This document shows positions 46,825 to 53,872 of a DNA stretch of 54,812 bases, one piece after another. A program made the translations under genes and the position numbers. Within the stretch, counting starts at the first letter, position 1; the number at the start of each line of letters is the position of its first letter. The notes below the pieces were generated by a model. It searched no databases, had not been told where the DNA came from, and worked only from the letters and a program-made list of their open reading frames with translations. The stretch is from Methanobacterium sp. Maddingley MBC34 (GTDB lineage Archaea > Methanobacteriota > Methanobacteria > Methanobacteriales > Methanobacteriaceae), in contig AMGN01000026.1 in assembly GCA_000309865.1 (NCBI GenBank), positions 1 through 54,812 on the forward strand, written 5' to 3'.

Positions 46825-46840
46825 AGATGCAGTGATTATC

Positions 46841-47185
46841 ATGAACACACAATTTAAAAAAGGTGTGCTGGAACTGTGTGTTTTGGTCCTCCTTGACAGA
46901 AGAGACTGCTATGGTTATGAAATGGTTGATGAAATCTCAAAGAGCATTTCCATTTCCGAAGGAACCATTTACCCTCTACTTAAACGGTTAAGAAAGGAAA
47001 AAATGGTGACTTCATACCTAAAAGAGTCACAGGATGGCCCTCCGAGGAAATATTATCGGATAACTGACTTGGGAAATGAAAGGAAAGAAAATTTGGTTGC
47101 TGAATGGGATGAATTCTCCATTGGTGTTGACAATTTATTGCATCCTAAAATTATGAATAATTCGGGGGATACTACGGATGAATAA
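46841..47185 (+). CDS. PadR-family transcriptional regulator (short form)
   Basis: A 114-residue PadR regulator: KKGVLELCVLVLLDRRDCYGY, SISEGTIYPLLKRLRKEKMV (recognition helix with the TIYPxL signature) and QDGPPRKYYRITDLGN (wing). ATG 46841 has a GTGAT ribosome binding site; the upstream GTG is part of it. It overlaps the next gene (HAAS/DUF1700 protein) by eight bases, the usual PadR-DUF1700 pair in which the membrane protein is thought to modulate or be controlled by the regulator. The leader is very short and carries AGTACCTTG repeats. Confidence 0.92.
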   Translation: MNTQFKKGVLELCVLVLLDRRDCYGYEMVDEISKSISISEGTIYPLLKRLRKEKMVTSYLKESQDGPPRKYYRITDLGNERKENLVAEWDEFSIGVDNLLHPKIMNNSGDTTDE

Positions 47186-47771
47186 GGATGAATATATAGA
47201 AAAACTCAAAAAACTCCTGAAAAGATTACCAAAGGAGGAAAGGGAAGATATTATTTCGGATTATGAAGAGCATTTCATGATAGGTTTGGAAAAGGGCAGA
47301 AGCGAAGTGGAGATATCAAGGGCTTTAGGAAGTCCGAATAACGTTGCAAAACAGATTAAAGCAGAATACATGGTTAAAAGGGCTGAAGATAAACAGTCTG
47401 CTGGTAGTATGTTTGAAGCAATACTGGCTGCGGCTGGGCTTGGAATATTTAATCTAGTCTTTGTGGCAGTACCTGCCATGATTTTGGTAGCAATTTTATT
47501 AACATTATTTGTCTTGGGAGGGGCCATGGTTTTTGGCGGGATTTACTTGACACTGGCCAATGTAATACAACCAATTCTACCACACTATAATTTTAATATG
47601 GTAACCGATGGTGGAATTCTTGGCATTTTTGCAGGAGTGCTGGGTGGTATCGGTCTAACCATATTAGGTCTGGCCTTACTGGTGGGCCTGGTATATGTAA
47701 CTAAAGTGTTCTATGGATTGGCAATTAAATACCTTAAAATGAATGTAGGGATTATAAAAGGACGTAAATAA
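47178..47771 (+). CDS. DUF1700/HAAS-domain membrane protein
   Basis: A 197-residue protein. The N-terminal HAAS/DUF1700 domain (about 1-70) is the three-helix unit KLKKLLKRLPKEEREDIISD, YEEHFMIGLEKGRSEVEISR and ALGSPNNVAKQIKAEY. The rest has about four hydrophobic helices (from about residue 78 to 190). HAAS domains are usually fused to membrane or sensor parts and are encoded after PadR genes, as here with an eight-base overlap. A role as signal partner of the PadR protein is inference from this recurring context. It precedes the second winged-helix copy of the pair family. Confidence 0.88.
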   Translation: MNKDEYIEKLKKLLKRLPKEEREDIISDYEEHFMIGLEKGRSEVEISRALGSPNNVAKQIKAEYMVKRAEDKQSAGSMFEAILAAAGLGIFNLVFVAVPAMILVAILLTLFVLGGAMVFGGIYLTLANVIQPILPHYNFNMVTDGGILGIFAGVLGGIGLTILGLALLVGLVYVTKVFYGLAIKYLKMNVGIIKGRK

Positions 47772-47798
47772 AATATTTAAAGCATGGGAGTTAGTTTT

Positions 47799-48146
47799 AT
47801 GAGAAAAATTCTTTGGGAATTACTTGCTGGCACTAAAGGTGGAATAAACCGTGCCAGGATTATAGACGAACTTAGAAACAGACCTTATAATGCTAATCAA
47901 CTCGCTGAAAGACTTTCTCTTAATTATAAGACCGTCAAATATCATATTGAAGTTTTAGAGAAGAATGATATTATCACTTCTACTGGCAAAGGATACGGTT
48001 CATTATACTTCCTTTCAGATAAAATGGAAGAAAATTTTGATATTTTCATCCAGATCTGGGCAGAATATAGGAGATCTGATACTAAAATTTATTATGTAAA
48101 TGATAAAATGGCAGAACATGCTCCTTTAGAAGTGATTCATTACTGA
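47799..48146 (+). CDS. ArsR-like winged-helix protein, pair member A (copy 2)
   Basis: A 115-residue paralog of the proteins at 35753 and 53023. It has RKILWELLAGTKGGINRARI, RPYNANQLAERLSLNYKTVK and TGKGYGSLYFLSDKMEENFD, then about 20 extra C-terminal residues (YYVNDKMAEHAPLEVIHY) not seen in the other copies. Start ATG 47799 has GGGAG eight bases upstream; the ATG at 47784 lacks one. No small membrane gene follows directly; instead the FtsX-ABC operon comes next and the matching three-helix membrane gene is after it at 52473. So the pair seems split around the transporter it may control. Confidence 0.83.
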   Translation: MRKILWELLAGTKGGINRARIIDELRNRPYNANQLAERLSLNYKTVKYHIEVLEKNDIITSTGKGYGSLYFLSDKMEENFDIFIQIWAEYRRSDTKIYYVNDKMAEHAPLEVIHY

Positions 48147-48399
48147 ATATTTTTATTTAATTTCTCTTTATCTTATTTTTTTTATCTAATTTCTTGATTT
48201 TATTCTCTTTTTCTAATTTTAGTTGCTATTTGAAAATATTTAACCTGTTATTTTTCATTGATTAGACATTTTTTTTATTTTAGAGATTTAAAACCTTAAA
48301 AAGATGATTTATGTTCATTATAGTTATTGAAATTCGATTTACTTATTTTATGTGTATTTTTATCATTTTTAATTTAGGATATTTCTTAAATTTTGGGTG

Positions 48400-48512
48400 A
48401 ATTTGGGTGTAATTTGCAGGGAAATACGAGCGAACTGGAATAAAAAATGGGGAAATTATGGGGAAATTATGGAAAAAACTATTTTTATAGGTTTAAACTA
48501 CTATTAGGTAAT
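48400..48512 (+). promoter_or_regulatory. AATTTG direct repeat and conserved promoter upstream of the first FtsX-ABC operon
   Basis: AATTTG-N5-AATTTG lies at 48400-48416 (11-base period). At 48461-48511 follows the roughly 50-base segment shared with 36565-36614, including GGAAATT, TGGAAAAA, TTTTATAGG and TTAAACTAC. The A/T-rich TTTTTATAG (48483-48490) may be the TATA box; if so the leader before the permease ATG (48830) would exceed 300 bases. A similar TAGTTATTGAAAT motif also occurs at 48321 and 52961 upstream of this element and of the third winged-helix gene. Confidence 0.6.
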
Positions 48513-48534
48513 AAATAATATGAATTATCTAAAA

Positions 48535-48645
48535 GGAGGTTATATAAAGAGTTACTGTGCAAAAAATAATTTATAAAGATTAAATGTCCCGATGAAAGTG
48601 GGTTTGGTGAAATGTACATCACCATTTTTGATTATAACCGCCTCC
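48535..48645 (+). ncRNA. Possible structured leader of the FtsX-ABC operon
   Basis: Within the 680-base gap before the FtsX gene, GGAGGTTATA (48535-48544) can pair with TATAACCGCCTCC (48633-48645) apart from a two-base bulge, and the enclosed GGTGA-N8-TCACC (48606-48623) forms a smaller stem. A second weak stem CTCCA/TGGAG lies just beyond. GGAGG without a following ATG looks like a ribosome binding site that is not used. It could be a structured 5' leader or a leftover of a lost gene start. No known riboswitch is recognised. Confidence 0.3.
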
Positions 48646-48829
48646 AATAATTCCCTGCTGGAGTGACATTTGTATCTAAATATGTTTATATTTTGATTTA
48701 ATTTGAAATATTTGAAATTAACAGCTTAATATAAAAATAATATTCTAAGGGTAGATTTTTTTCATAAAACTAACCAGATTGAACTTTTCAATAAATAAAC
48801 TGTACTAAAATAGAAATTTAGGTGATAAA

Positions 48830-49942
48830 ATGTCATTTATTAAACTTATGGCAAAAAATCCCTTCCGAAACAAGGCACGTCTGGCATTAGCAGTCATAGG
48901 AATTGCTATTGGGATAGCCACTATCGTAGCATTGGGAATGGTAACAGAAGGGCTAAAGGTAAGTCTTGAAGAACAGCTAAAAGCGGGTGGAGCGGACTTT
49001 GTGGTGATGAAAAATACCACTTCAGAATCCTCATCAGCATCGTACACCATTAAAGATAACAGGGTAGATGAAATCAGTAAGATGAACGGAGTTAAACAGG
49101 CAGCTGGAATTTACACCAGCAGCAGGGTGGTGGACGGCAACCAGCTGGGCTTGGCCGGTATGAATCAAAAGGATCTCAACATGCTGGGAGCCAAGATGAC
49201 CCAGGGAACTGCTTATGCAGATGATAAAAACGAACTAATACTGGGCAAACTGGCTGCAGAGAAGATGAACAAGAAAGTTGGAGACACAGTTACTTTAAAC
49301 GGCAATAAATACACCATTACTGGAATATTTGAAACTGGAAACAAGGAACTGGATGCCACAGGAGTTTTACCCTTGAAAAAACTTCAGGTAATGGATGAAA
49401 ATGAGGGTAAGGTCCATTTTATCTATGTCAAAATCAACAACGGCGCAGATTTAAAAACTGTGAGTCAAGGCGTTGAAAAAGCATATCCTGGTGAACTAAC
49501 CACCATTGCGTCAATTGAAGACTTCCAGAAATCAAACGACAGTTTGAACATGGTGGAAACAGCATCAATGGCAATTTCTCTCCTGGCAATAATTATTGGG
49601 GGAATTGGTATCATTAACACCATGATCATGTCTGTATTTGAAAGAACCAGAGAAATCGGTGTTCTAAAAGCAGTAGGATGGAAAAGTCGTAGAATACTGG
49701 GAATGATACTGGGGGAATCAGTAGTATTAACTCTCCTTGCAGGTATTGTGGGAATAATTCTGGGAGTAATTGGAATCGAAGCCATTATAAAACTTTCAGA
49801 CATGGCTATGGTGTTAACCTTCACCCCATCCCTGGCTTTGAAGGCACTGGGAATAGCAGTAATTGTGGGTATAATCGGAGGAATATATCCGGCCATAAGG
49901 GCCAGCAGGTTACCCCCAACGGAGGCATTGCGCTATGAATAA
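48830..49942 (+). CDS. FtsX/MacB-like ABC transporter permease (copy 1)
   Basis: A 370-residue permease of the MacB/LolC type. It starts MSFIKLMAKNPFRNKARLAL and has one N-terminal helix (about 17-38), a large outer domain (about 45-240) and three C-terminal helices with the FtsX signature (IIGGIGIINTMIMSVFERTR, EIGVLKAVGWKSRRI). It ends TEALRYE. Such permeases move lipoproteins, peptides or antibiotics, or act as mechanotransmission systems, with an ATPase of the MacB class. The ATPase gene overlaps by eight bases. A GGTGAT ribosome binding site precedes the ATG. Very similar to the permease at 53873. Confidence 0.93.
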   Translation: MSFIKLMAKNPFRNKARLALAVIGIAIGIATIVALGMVTEGLKVSLEEQLKAGGADFVVMKNTTSESSSASYTIKDNRVDEISKMNGVKQAAGIYTSSRVVDGNQLGLAGMNQKDLNMLGAKMTQGTAYADDKNELILGKLAAEKMNKKVGDTVTLNGNKYTITGIFETGNKELDATGVLPLKKLQVMDENEGKVHFIYVKINNGADLKTVSQGVEKAYPGELTTIASIEDFQKSNDSLNMVETASMAISLLAIIIGGIGIINTMIMSVFERTREIGVLKAVGWKSRRILGMILGESVVLTLLAGIVGIILGVIGIEAIIKLSDMAMVLTFTPSLALKALGIAVIVGIIGGIYPAIRASRLPPTEALRYE

Positions 49943-50603
49943 TGGAAACATTGTGGAAATAAAAAATCTAAAGAAAGGATATGATAAAGGCAGAATAAAA
50001 GCTTTAAATGGAATTGACCTGGAAATCAGGAAGGGAGAATTTGTATCCATTATCGGACCATCCGGTTCAGGGAAATCCACTCTCTTAAACATGATTGGGG
50101 CCCTTGACACAGCTGATGATGGAATGATATCTGTTGCAGGTAAAAATCTCCTAGAAAGTAAGGATCTTAGTGATTTCCGTTCCAACGAGATAGGTTTCAT
50201 CTTTCAGTTGCATAATCTCATCCCCAACCTTACTGTACTGGAAAATGTGACTATCCCTATGTATGGAAATGGATTAAAAGGACACGAAATGGCTGAAAGA
50301 GCTATGAAACTCCTTGCATATGTTAAATTGGAGAATAAGACTAAAAGAAAGCCCACCGAACTTTCTGGAGGAGAGAGGCAGAGAGTTGCAATTGCACGTG
50401 CATTGGCCAATAATCCCTCCATTATCCTGGCAGACGAGCCCACTGGTTCTTTGGACTCTAAAAACGGGCAAATGATCCTGCAACGTCTCAAAGAGCTTCA
50501 TGAAAAGGAAAATGTGACTTTGATCATGGTAACTCATGACATGAAGGTTGCATCCCTGGCTGAACGGACTATTGAGGTTCTGGATGGACAAATCCAGACC
50601 TGA
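49935..50603 (+). CDS. MacB/LolD-like ABC transporter ATP-binding protein (copy 1)
   Basis: A 222-residue ATPase with Walker A GPSGSGKST (41-49), Q-loop FIFQLHNLIPNLTVLENV, signature LSGGERQRVAIARAL (about 139-153), Walker B IILADEPTGSLD (about 159-170) and H-loop VTHDMKVA. The D-E-P-T-G-S-L-D form and short length are typical of the LolD/MacB class that powers FtsX-type permeases. It overlaps the first permease by eight bases and is followed 21 bases later by the second permease, so this ATPase could serve either permease. Confidence 0.94.
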   Translation: MNNGNIVEIKNLKKGYDKGRIKALNGIDLEIRKGEFVSIIGPSGSGKSTLLNMIGALDTADDGMISVAGKNLLESKDLSDFRSNEIGFIFQLHNLIPNLTVLENVTIPMYGNGLKGHEMAERAMKLLAYVKLENKTKRKPTELSGGERQRVAIARALANNPSIILADEPTGSLDSKNGQMILQRLKELHEKENVTLIMVTHDMKVASLAERTIEVLDGQIQT

Positions 50604-50624
50604 TATTCTTTGGTGGTGATGAAT

Positions 50625-51677
50625 ATGGATCTCTACAAATTAGCTTTAAATAACATTAGAAGAAGAAAACTCAGAAGTGCCCTGACCATGCTAGGGATAA
50701 TTATTGGCGCGGCCATGCTCATGGTGCTTTTGGGGTTAACTGCCGGGACAACCACGGCTATTAAGGATGAAACAAATGCTTACATGTATGATATAGCAAT
50801 TTCTCCAGAATCTACCTCTGGATCCTATTTAATGGATAGTCAAACCATATCCAAGGTGGAGAACCTGTCCAATCTTCACGATTTCCGGGAGGTTACTGCT
50901 TTTTCAGAGGATATGAATAGCACTAAACTGTTTTTCGAGGGAGTAAATAACTGGAAGGATGCTAAAATAATAAATGGAACGCAAGGTGTTGTAGTTAACC
51001 AGGTAGCCGTTGAAAAGTTAGGTTATGGAATTGGAAGTAAAATAACAGTCAAAGGCAAGGAATTAACTGTGACTGGAATATCTAAAGAAGCACAGGCGCC
51101 TTACGTTTACATAGACCAGACAACAGCCAGGCAAATGGCTGGTGATCAGGTAGCTGTTATTTATGCCAGTACTGATGGAGACCCAAAAACCGTTGCTGAT
51201 CAGGTTAAAAAACAGGTAAGTGGAGTTTCAGTGGAAACCAAATCAGATAAGGTGAAGGAAATCCAGGAAATGACTGATCAGGCCCTGCTCTTCATGGGAT
51301 TTATAGCCAGTGTTGCCCTGCTGGTGGGAATCATCAGTGTGATCAACACCATGCTGATCAGTGTCATGGAACGAACCAGGGAACTGGGAGTATTAAAAGC
51401 CATTGGGTTCACTAACTGGGAAATAAAAGGAAGCATACTCTTTGAATCCGGCCTTTTAGGATTTTTCGGAGGAGTTATAGGTGTAATCCTGGGAATTATT
51501 GGAATATACGGGGTTGCCAATGCACTGAAATTAGCTGACTATATTCCTGGAATGATGCCAATATGGTTAATTTTAGGAGTTATTGCTGGCGCTACCATTT
51601 TAAGCGTACTAGCAGGACTTTACCCAGCCACTAAAGCTTCAAAACTACAGGTTGTGGAGGCGTTAAGGAATGACTAA
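50625..51677 (+). CDS. FtsX/MacB-like ABC transporter permease (copy 2)
   Basis: A 350-residue FtsX permease. N-terminal KLALNNIRRRKLRSALTML is followed by one helix (IIIGAAMLMVLLGLTAG), an outer domain of about 190 residues and three C-terminal helices with LLVGIISVINTMLISVMERTR, ELGVLKAIGFTNWEIK and the end VVEALRND. ATG 50625 is chosen because GGTGAT lies five bases upstream; the ATG at 50619 overlaps that site. It pairs with the ATPase at 51670, whose start overlaps it by eight bases. It is more distant from copies 1 and 3 than those are from each other. Confidence 0.93.
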   Translation: MDLYKLALNNIRRRKLRSALTMLGIIIGAAMLMVLLGLTAGTTTAIKDETNAYMYDIAISPESTSGSYLMDSQTISKVENLSNLHDFREVTAFSEDMNSTKLFFEGVNNWKDAKIINGTQGVVVNQVAVEKLGYGIGSKITVKGKELTVTGISKEAQAPYVYIDQTTARQMAGDQVAVIYASTDGDPKTVADQVKKQVSGVSVETKSDKVKEIQEMTDQALLFMGFIASVALLVGIISVINTMLISVMERTRELGVLKAIGFTNWEIKGSILFESGLLGFFGGVIGVILGIIGIYGVANALKLADYIPGMMPIWLILGVIAGATILSVLAGLYPATKASKLQVVEALRND

Positions 51678-52338
51678 TCATATACTTGAATTTAAAGATG
51701 TTTGGAAAACCTATCATATGGGTGATGAGGATGTAAATGCCCTTGCAGGTTTAAACCTGACCTTGGAAGAGGGTTCATTCACTGCAGTCATGGGGCCCTC
51801 TGGATCTGGTAAATCCACATTCTTGCACGTGGCAGGGATACTGGATATTCCTTCTAAAGGTTTATTCCGGATAAATGGAAGGCAAACCAGTGAATTATCG
51901 GTTAAAGAACAGGCAATTCTTCGGAGAAATGAGATTGGTTTCATATTCCAGAGATTCAATCTCTTGTCTCAGCTTTCTGCCCTGGAAAATGTCACTTTAC
52001 CCATGATCAATGAGGATTCTGAAAAAGCAAAAATGATCCTGGATAAAATGGGCTTGCATGATAAGTATCATAAATTCCCCAACCAGCTTTCTGGTGGAGA
52101 ACAACAGCGAGTAGCAATTGCTAGAGCTCTTATAAACGATCCTTCAATCATTCTGGCTGATGAACCCACTGGTGAACTTGATACTGCCAATGCCAATTCC
52201 ATAATGCAGGTGCTGCAGGATCTAAACCGGAATGATGGGGTAAGCATTGTGATCGTAACCCATAACCAGGTATCTGCTGATTTTGCTGATGAAATAATCC
52301 ATATGCAGGACGGTAAGATCAAAATAGATGAAAATTAA
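51670..52338 (+). CDS. MacB/LolD-like ABC transporter ATP-binding protein (copy 2)
   Basis: A 222-residue ATPase with Walker A GPSGSGKST (42-50), signature LSGGEQQRVAIARAL, Walker B IILADEPTGELD and H-loop VTHNQVSA. Like copy 1 it is of the LolD/MacB class. It is the last gene of the four-gene permease-ATPase-permease-ATPase run starting at 48830, overlapping the second permease by eight bases. A hairpin after its stop (52346) probably ends the transcript. Confidence 0.94.
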   Translation: MTNHILEFKDVWKTYHMGDEDVNALAGLNLTLEEGSFTAVMGPSGSGKSTFLHVAGILDIPSKGLFRINGRQTSELSVKEQAILRRNEIGFIFQRFNLLSQLSALENVTLPMINEDSEKAKMILDKMGLHDKYHKFPNQLSGGEQQRVAIARALINDPSIILADEPTGELDTANANSIMQVLQDLNRNDGVSIVIVTHNQVSADFADEIIHMQDGKIKIDEN

Positions 52339-52345
52339 AGTTTTT

Positions 52346-52390
52346 AATTGCTATTGGCAATTATTAACTTTTTTAATTATTTTTTACTCT
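52346..52390 (+). terminator. Hairpin after the FtsX-ABC operon
   Basis: AATTGC-TATTG-GCAATT, a six-base-pair stem with a five-base loop, lies eight bases after the ATPase stop. Two T-rich runs (52369-52374 and 52380-52386) follow. It would separate the transporter operon from the small membrane gene at 52473. Confidence 0.5.
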
Positions 52391-52472
52391 AAAATAAAAG
52401 TCTGAATAAAAGAATAATAGATCCAGATATCATTCTAATAATCTTTTACAATTTAAAGTTTCAGGTTAAATT

Positions 52473-52841
52473 ATGTACTTAAATTCATCATATTCAGTTT
52501 TTAACACGATTTTCGAGATTATTTTCCAGACAGTGCTGAATTCACCCCGTATATTCCAGTTTGCTGCCATAGTAACCAGCATTGCAAACATAATCTGTTT
52601 AACAATGATCATTCATATCTACTGGGAACAGTACACGGAAGTTAAATCAAAACTCACCCTTAGTCTCTTACTGTTATTCCTACTGTTCATGGTCCAGAAC
52701 TTTCTTTTCACTCTTTATTTCCTGTTTTATCTACCTAAAGGTTGCATTCACGCTGTTGGACCTCTATTTTTTTTGGGCTGTGAATTCATAGTTTTGACCC
52801 TATTTTTAAAGGGTAGTCAGGAAGAAACAGGTAAATCTTAA
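52473..52841 (+). CDS. Small three-helix membrane protein, pair member B (copy 2)
   Basis: A 122-residue paralog of the proteins at 36091 and 53395. Helices lie at about 30-50, 63-82 and 92-113; the loop motif is YTEVKSKLT (54-62), and MVQN follows helix 2. It differs by a longer N-terminus and an end of KGSQEETGKS in place of ITRE. It has a CAGG ribosome binding site. It lies between the transporter operon and the third winged-helix gene, so either the second winged-helix gene (47799) or the third (53023) could be its partner. Confidence 0.8.
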   Translation: MYLNSSYSVFNTIFEIIFQTVLNSPRIFQFAAIVTSIANIICLTMIIHIYWEQYTEVKSKLTLSLLLLFLLFMVQNFLFTLYFLFYLPKGCIHAVGPLFFLGCEFIVLTLFLKGSQEETGKS

Positions 52842-53022
52842 TTTATTAATCATGGTGAAATGTATTTATGCACGGTATTGTAATCATAATCAATCATAAG
52901 GATATTATTGGCTTTTTATGATGAATAAACATGGATATGGATGAACATAGAATGTTATTTTAGTTATTGAAATCATAAATCTAACTAATAGTTTTGATTA
53001 ATCCAAGGAACTGTGTGATTTT

Positions 53023-53319
53023 ATGAGAAAACTGCTCTGGTGGCTGATAGCTGGCTCAACAGGAGGGCCAAATCGGGCTAAGATCATCATGACATTACAC
53101 CAACGGCCATATAATGCTAATCAGCTTTCAGAAGCTCTAAATTTAAATTATAAGACTGTAAGGCATCATATTAAAGTTCTGGAAGAGAATAACGTCATCA
53201 CATCCGCGGGTAAGAAGAAGTACGGTGAAATGTATTTCCTTTCTGATGAGATGGAAAGAAATTATAACACATTCCAGGATATCTGGAAGGAACTGGGACA
53301 AAACTCAGTTGAAAATTAA
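53023..53319 (+). CDS. ArsR-like winged-helix protein, pair member A (copy 3)
   Basis: A 98-residue winged-helix protein: RKLLWWLIAGSTGGPNRAKI, RPYNANQLSEALNLNYKTVR, then KKKYGEMYFLSDEMERNYNT and an IWKEL ending. It keeps all the landmarks of copies 1 and 2 and has no extra C-terminal tail. The three-helix membrane gene follows at 53395, giving the same order and similar spacing as 35753/36091. A TAGTTATTGAAAT element upstream (52961) is shared with 48321. ATG 53023 has GTGTGATT upstream. It likely regulates the permease gene that follows, where an AATTTG repeat lies in the promoter. Confidence 0.85.
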   Translation: MRKLLWWLIAGSTGGPNRAKIIMTLHQRPYNANQLSEALNLNYKTVRHHIKVLEENNVITSAGKKKYGEMYFLSDEMERNYNTFQDIWKELGQNSVEN

Positions 53320-53394
53320 AGAGTTTTAAACAAATTTTTAAGCGTAAGATGATTAAGGATTTAAGTGTATAAATTTGGTTTAAGGAGAAAAAAT

Positions 53395-53727
53395 ATGACT
53401 TTAGCGGAATATGGGCAGTTTGGTGGGGTAGTAATCTTCGTGGCAGTGGCAATTGGAATTGCAAATGTTTGCCTGCTCTTTGGATTATTGTATTCCTACT
53501 GGAACACATATCGCCAGGTTAAATCCAAATTCACAATAGGATTATTGTATTTCTCCACTTTCCTCCTATTCCAGAATATTTTATCCACCATATTCCTGGC
53601 CCTGCCCCTTTTTATATCAATAGAATTCCATGGCTCAGAGATAGGTGGGCCAAGATTACCTTTATTTTTAATCAACATAGTCCAGCTCATTGCACTATCT
53701 ATACTCTTCAAAATTACTCGTGAATAG
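53395..53727 (+). CDS. Small three-helix membrane protein, pair member B (copy 3)
   Basis: A 110-residue membrane protein with helices at about 10-33, 49-70 and 88-106, loop motif YRQVKSKFT (39-47), LFQN after helix 2, and ITRE at the very end, as in copy 1. ATG 53395 has an AAGGAG ribosome binding site; the in-frame GTG at 53365 has none. It sits 76 bases after the winged-helix gene and 146 bases before the third permease. Function is unknown; inferred as the membrane partner of the winged-helix protein. Confidence 0.8.
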   Translation: MTLAEYGQFGGVVIFVAVAIGIANVCLLFGLLYSYWNTYRQVKSKFTIGLLYFSTFLLFQNILSTIFLALPLFISIEFHGSEIGGPRLPLFLINIVQLIALSILFKITRE

Positions 53728-53783
53728 GTGATTCCGGAGCAGGGTTAAGGGAATTTTTTGTTAATGAATGTTAGATTTTAGTG

Positions 53784-53816
53784 AATTTGTGCATAATTTG
53801 TGCATAATTATTGCCG
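53784..53816 (+). promoter_or_regulatory. AATTTGTGCAT 11-bp direct repeats upstream of the third FtsX permease
   Basis: AATTTGTGCAT occurs twice in tandem (53784-53805) and a third partial unit AATTATTGCCG follows. The 11-base period matches the AATTTG-N5-AATTTG arrangement at 48400 and the variant at 36535. It ends about 60 bases before the permease start codon, a usual place for an archaeal operator or activator site. Confidence 0.65.
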
Positions 53817-53872
53817 GATTAATGCTTGAATTCGGCATAATCATTTAATAATCAACTTAAATAGAAAGAACT

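Noticed and set aside
49465..49896. Open frame of 143 codons on the minus strand
   Set aside because: Antisense to the FtsX domain of the permease at 48830; repetitive Ile/Pro/Thr product typical of a reverse-strand shadow.
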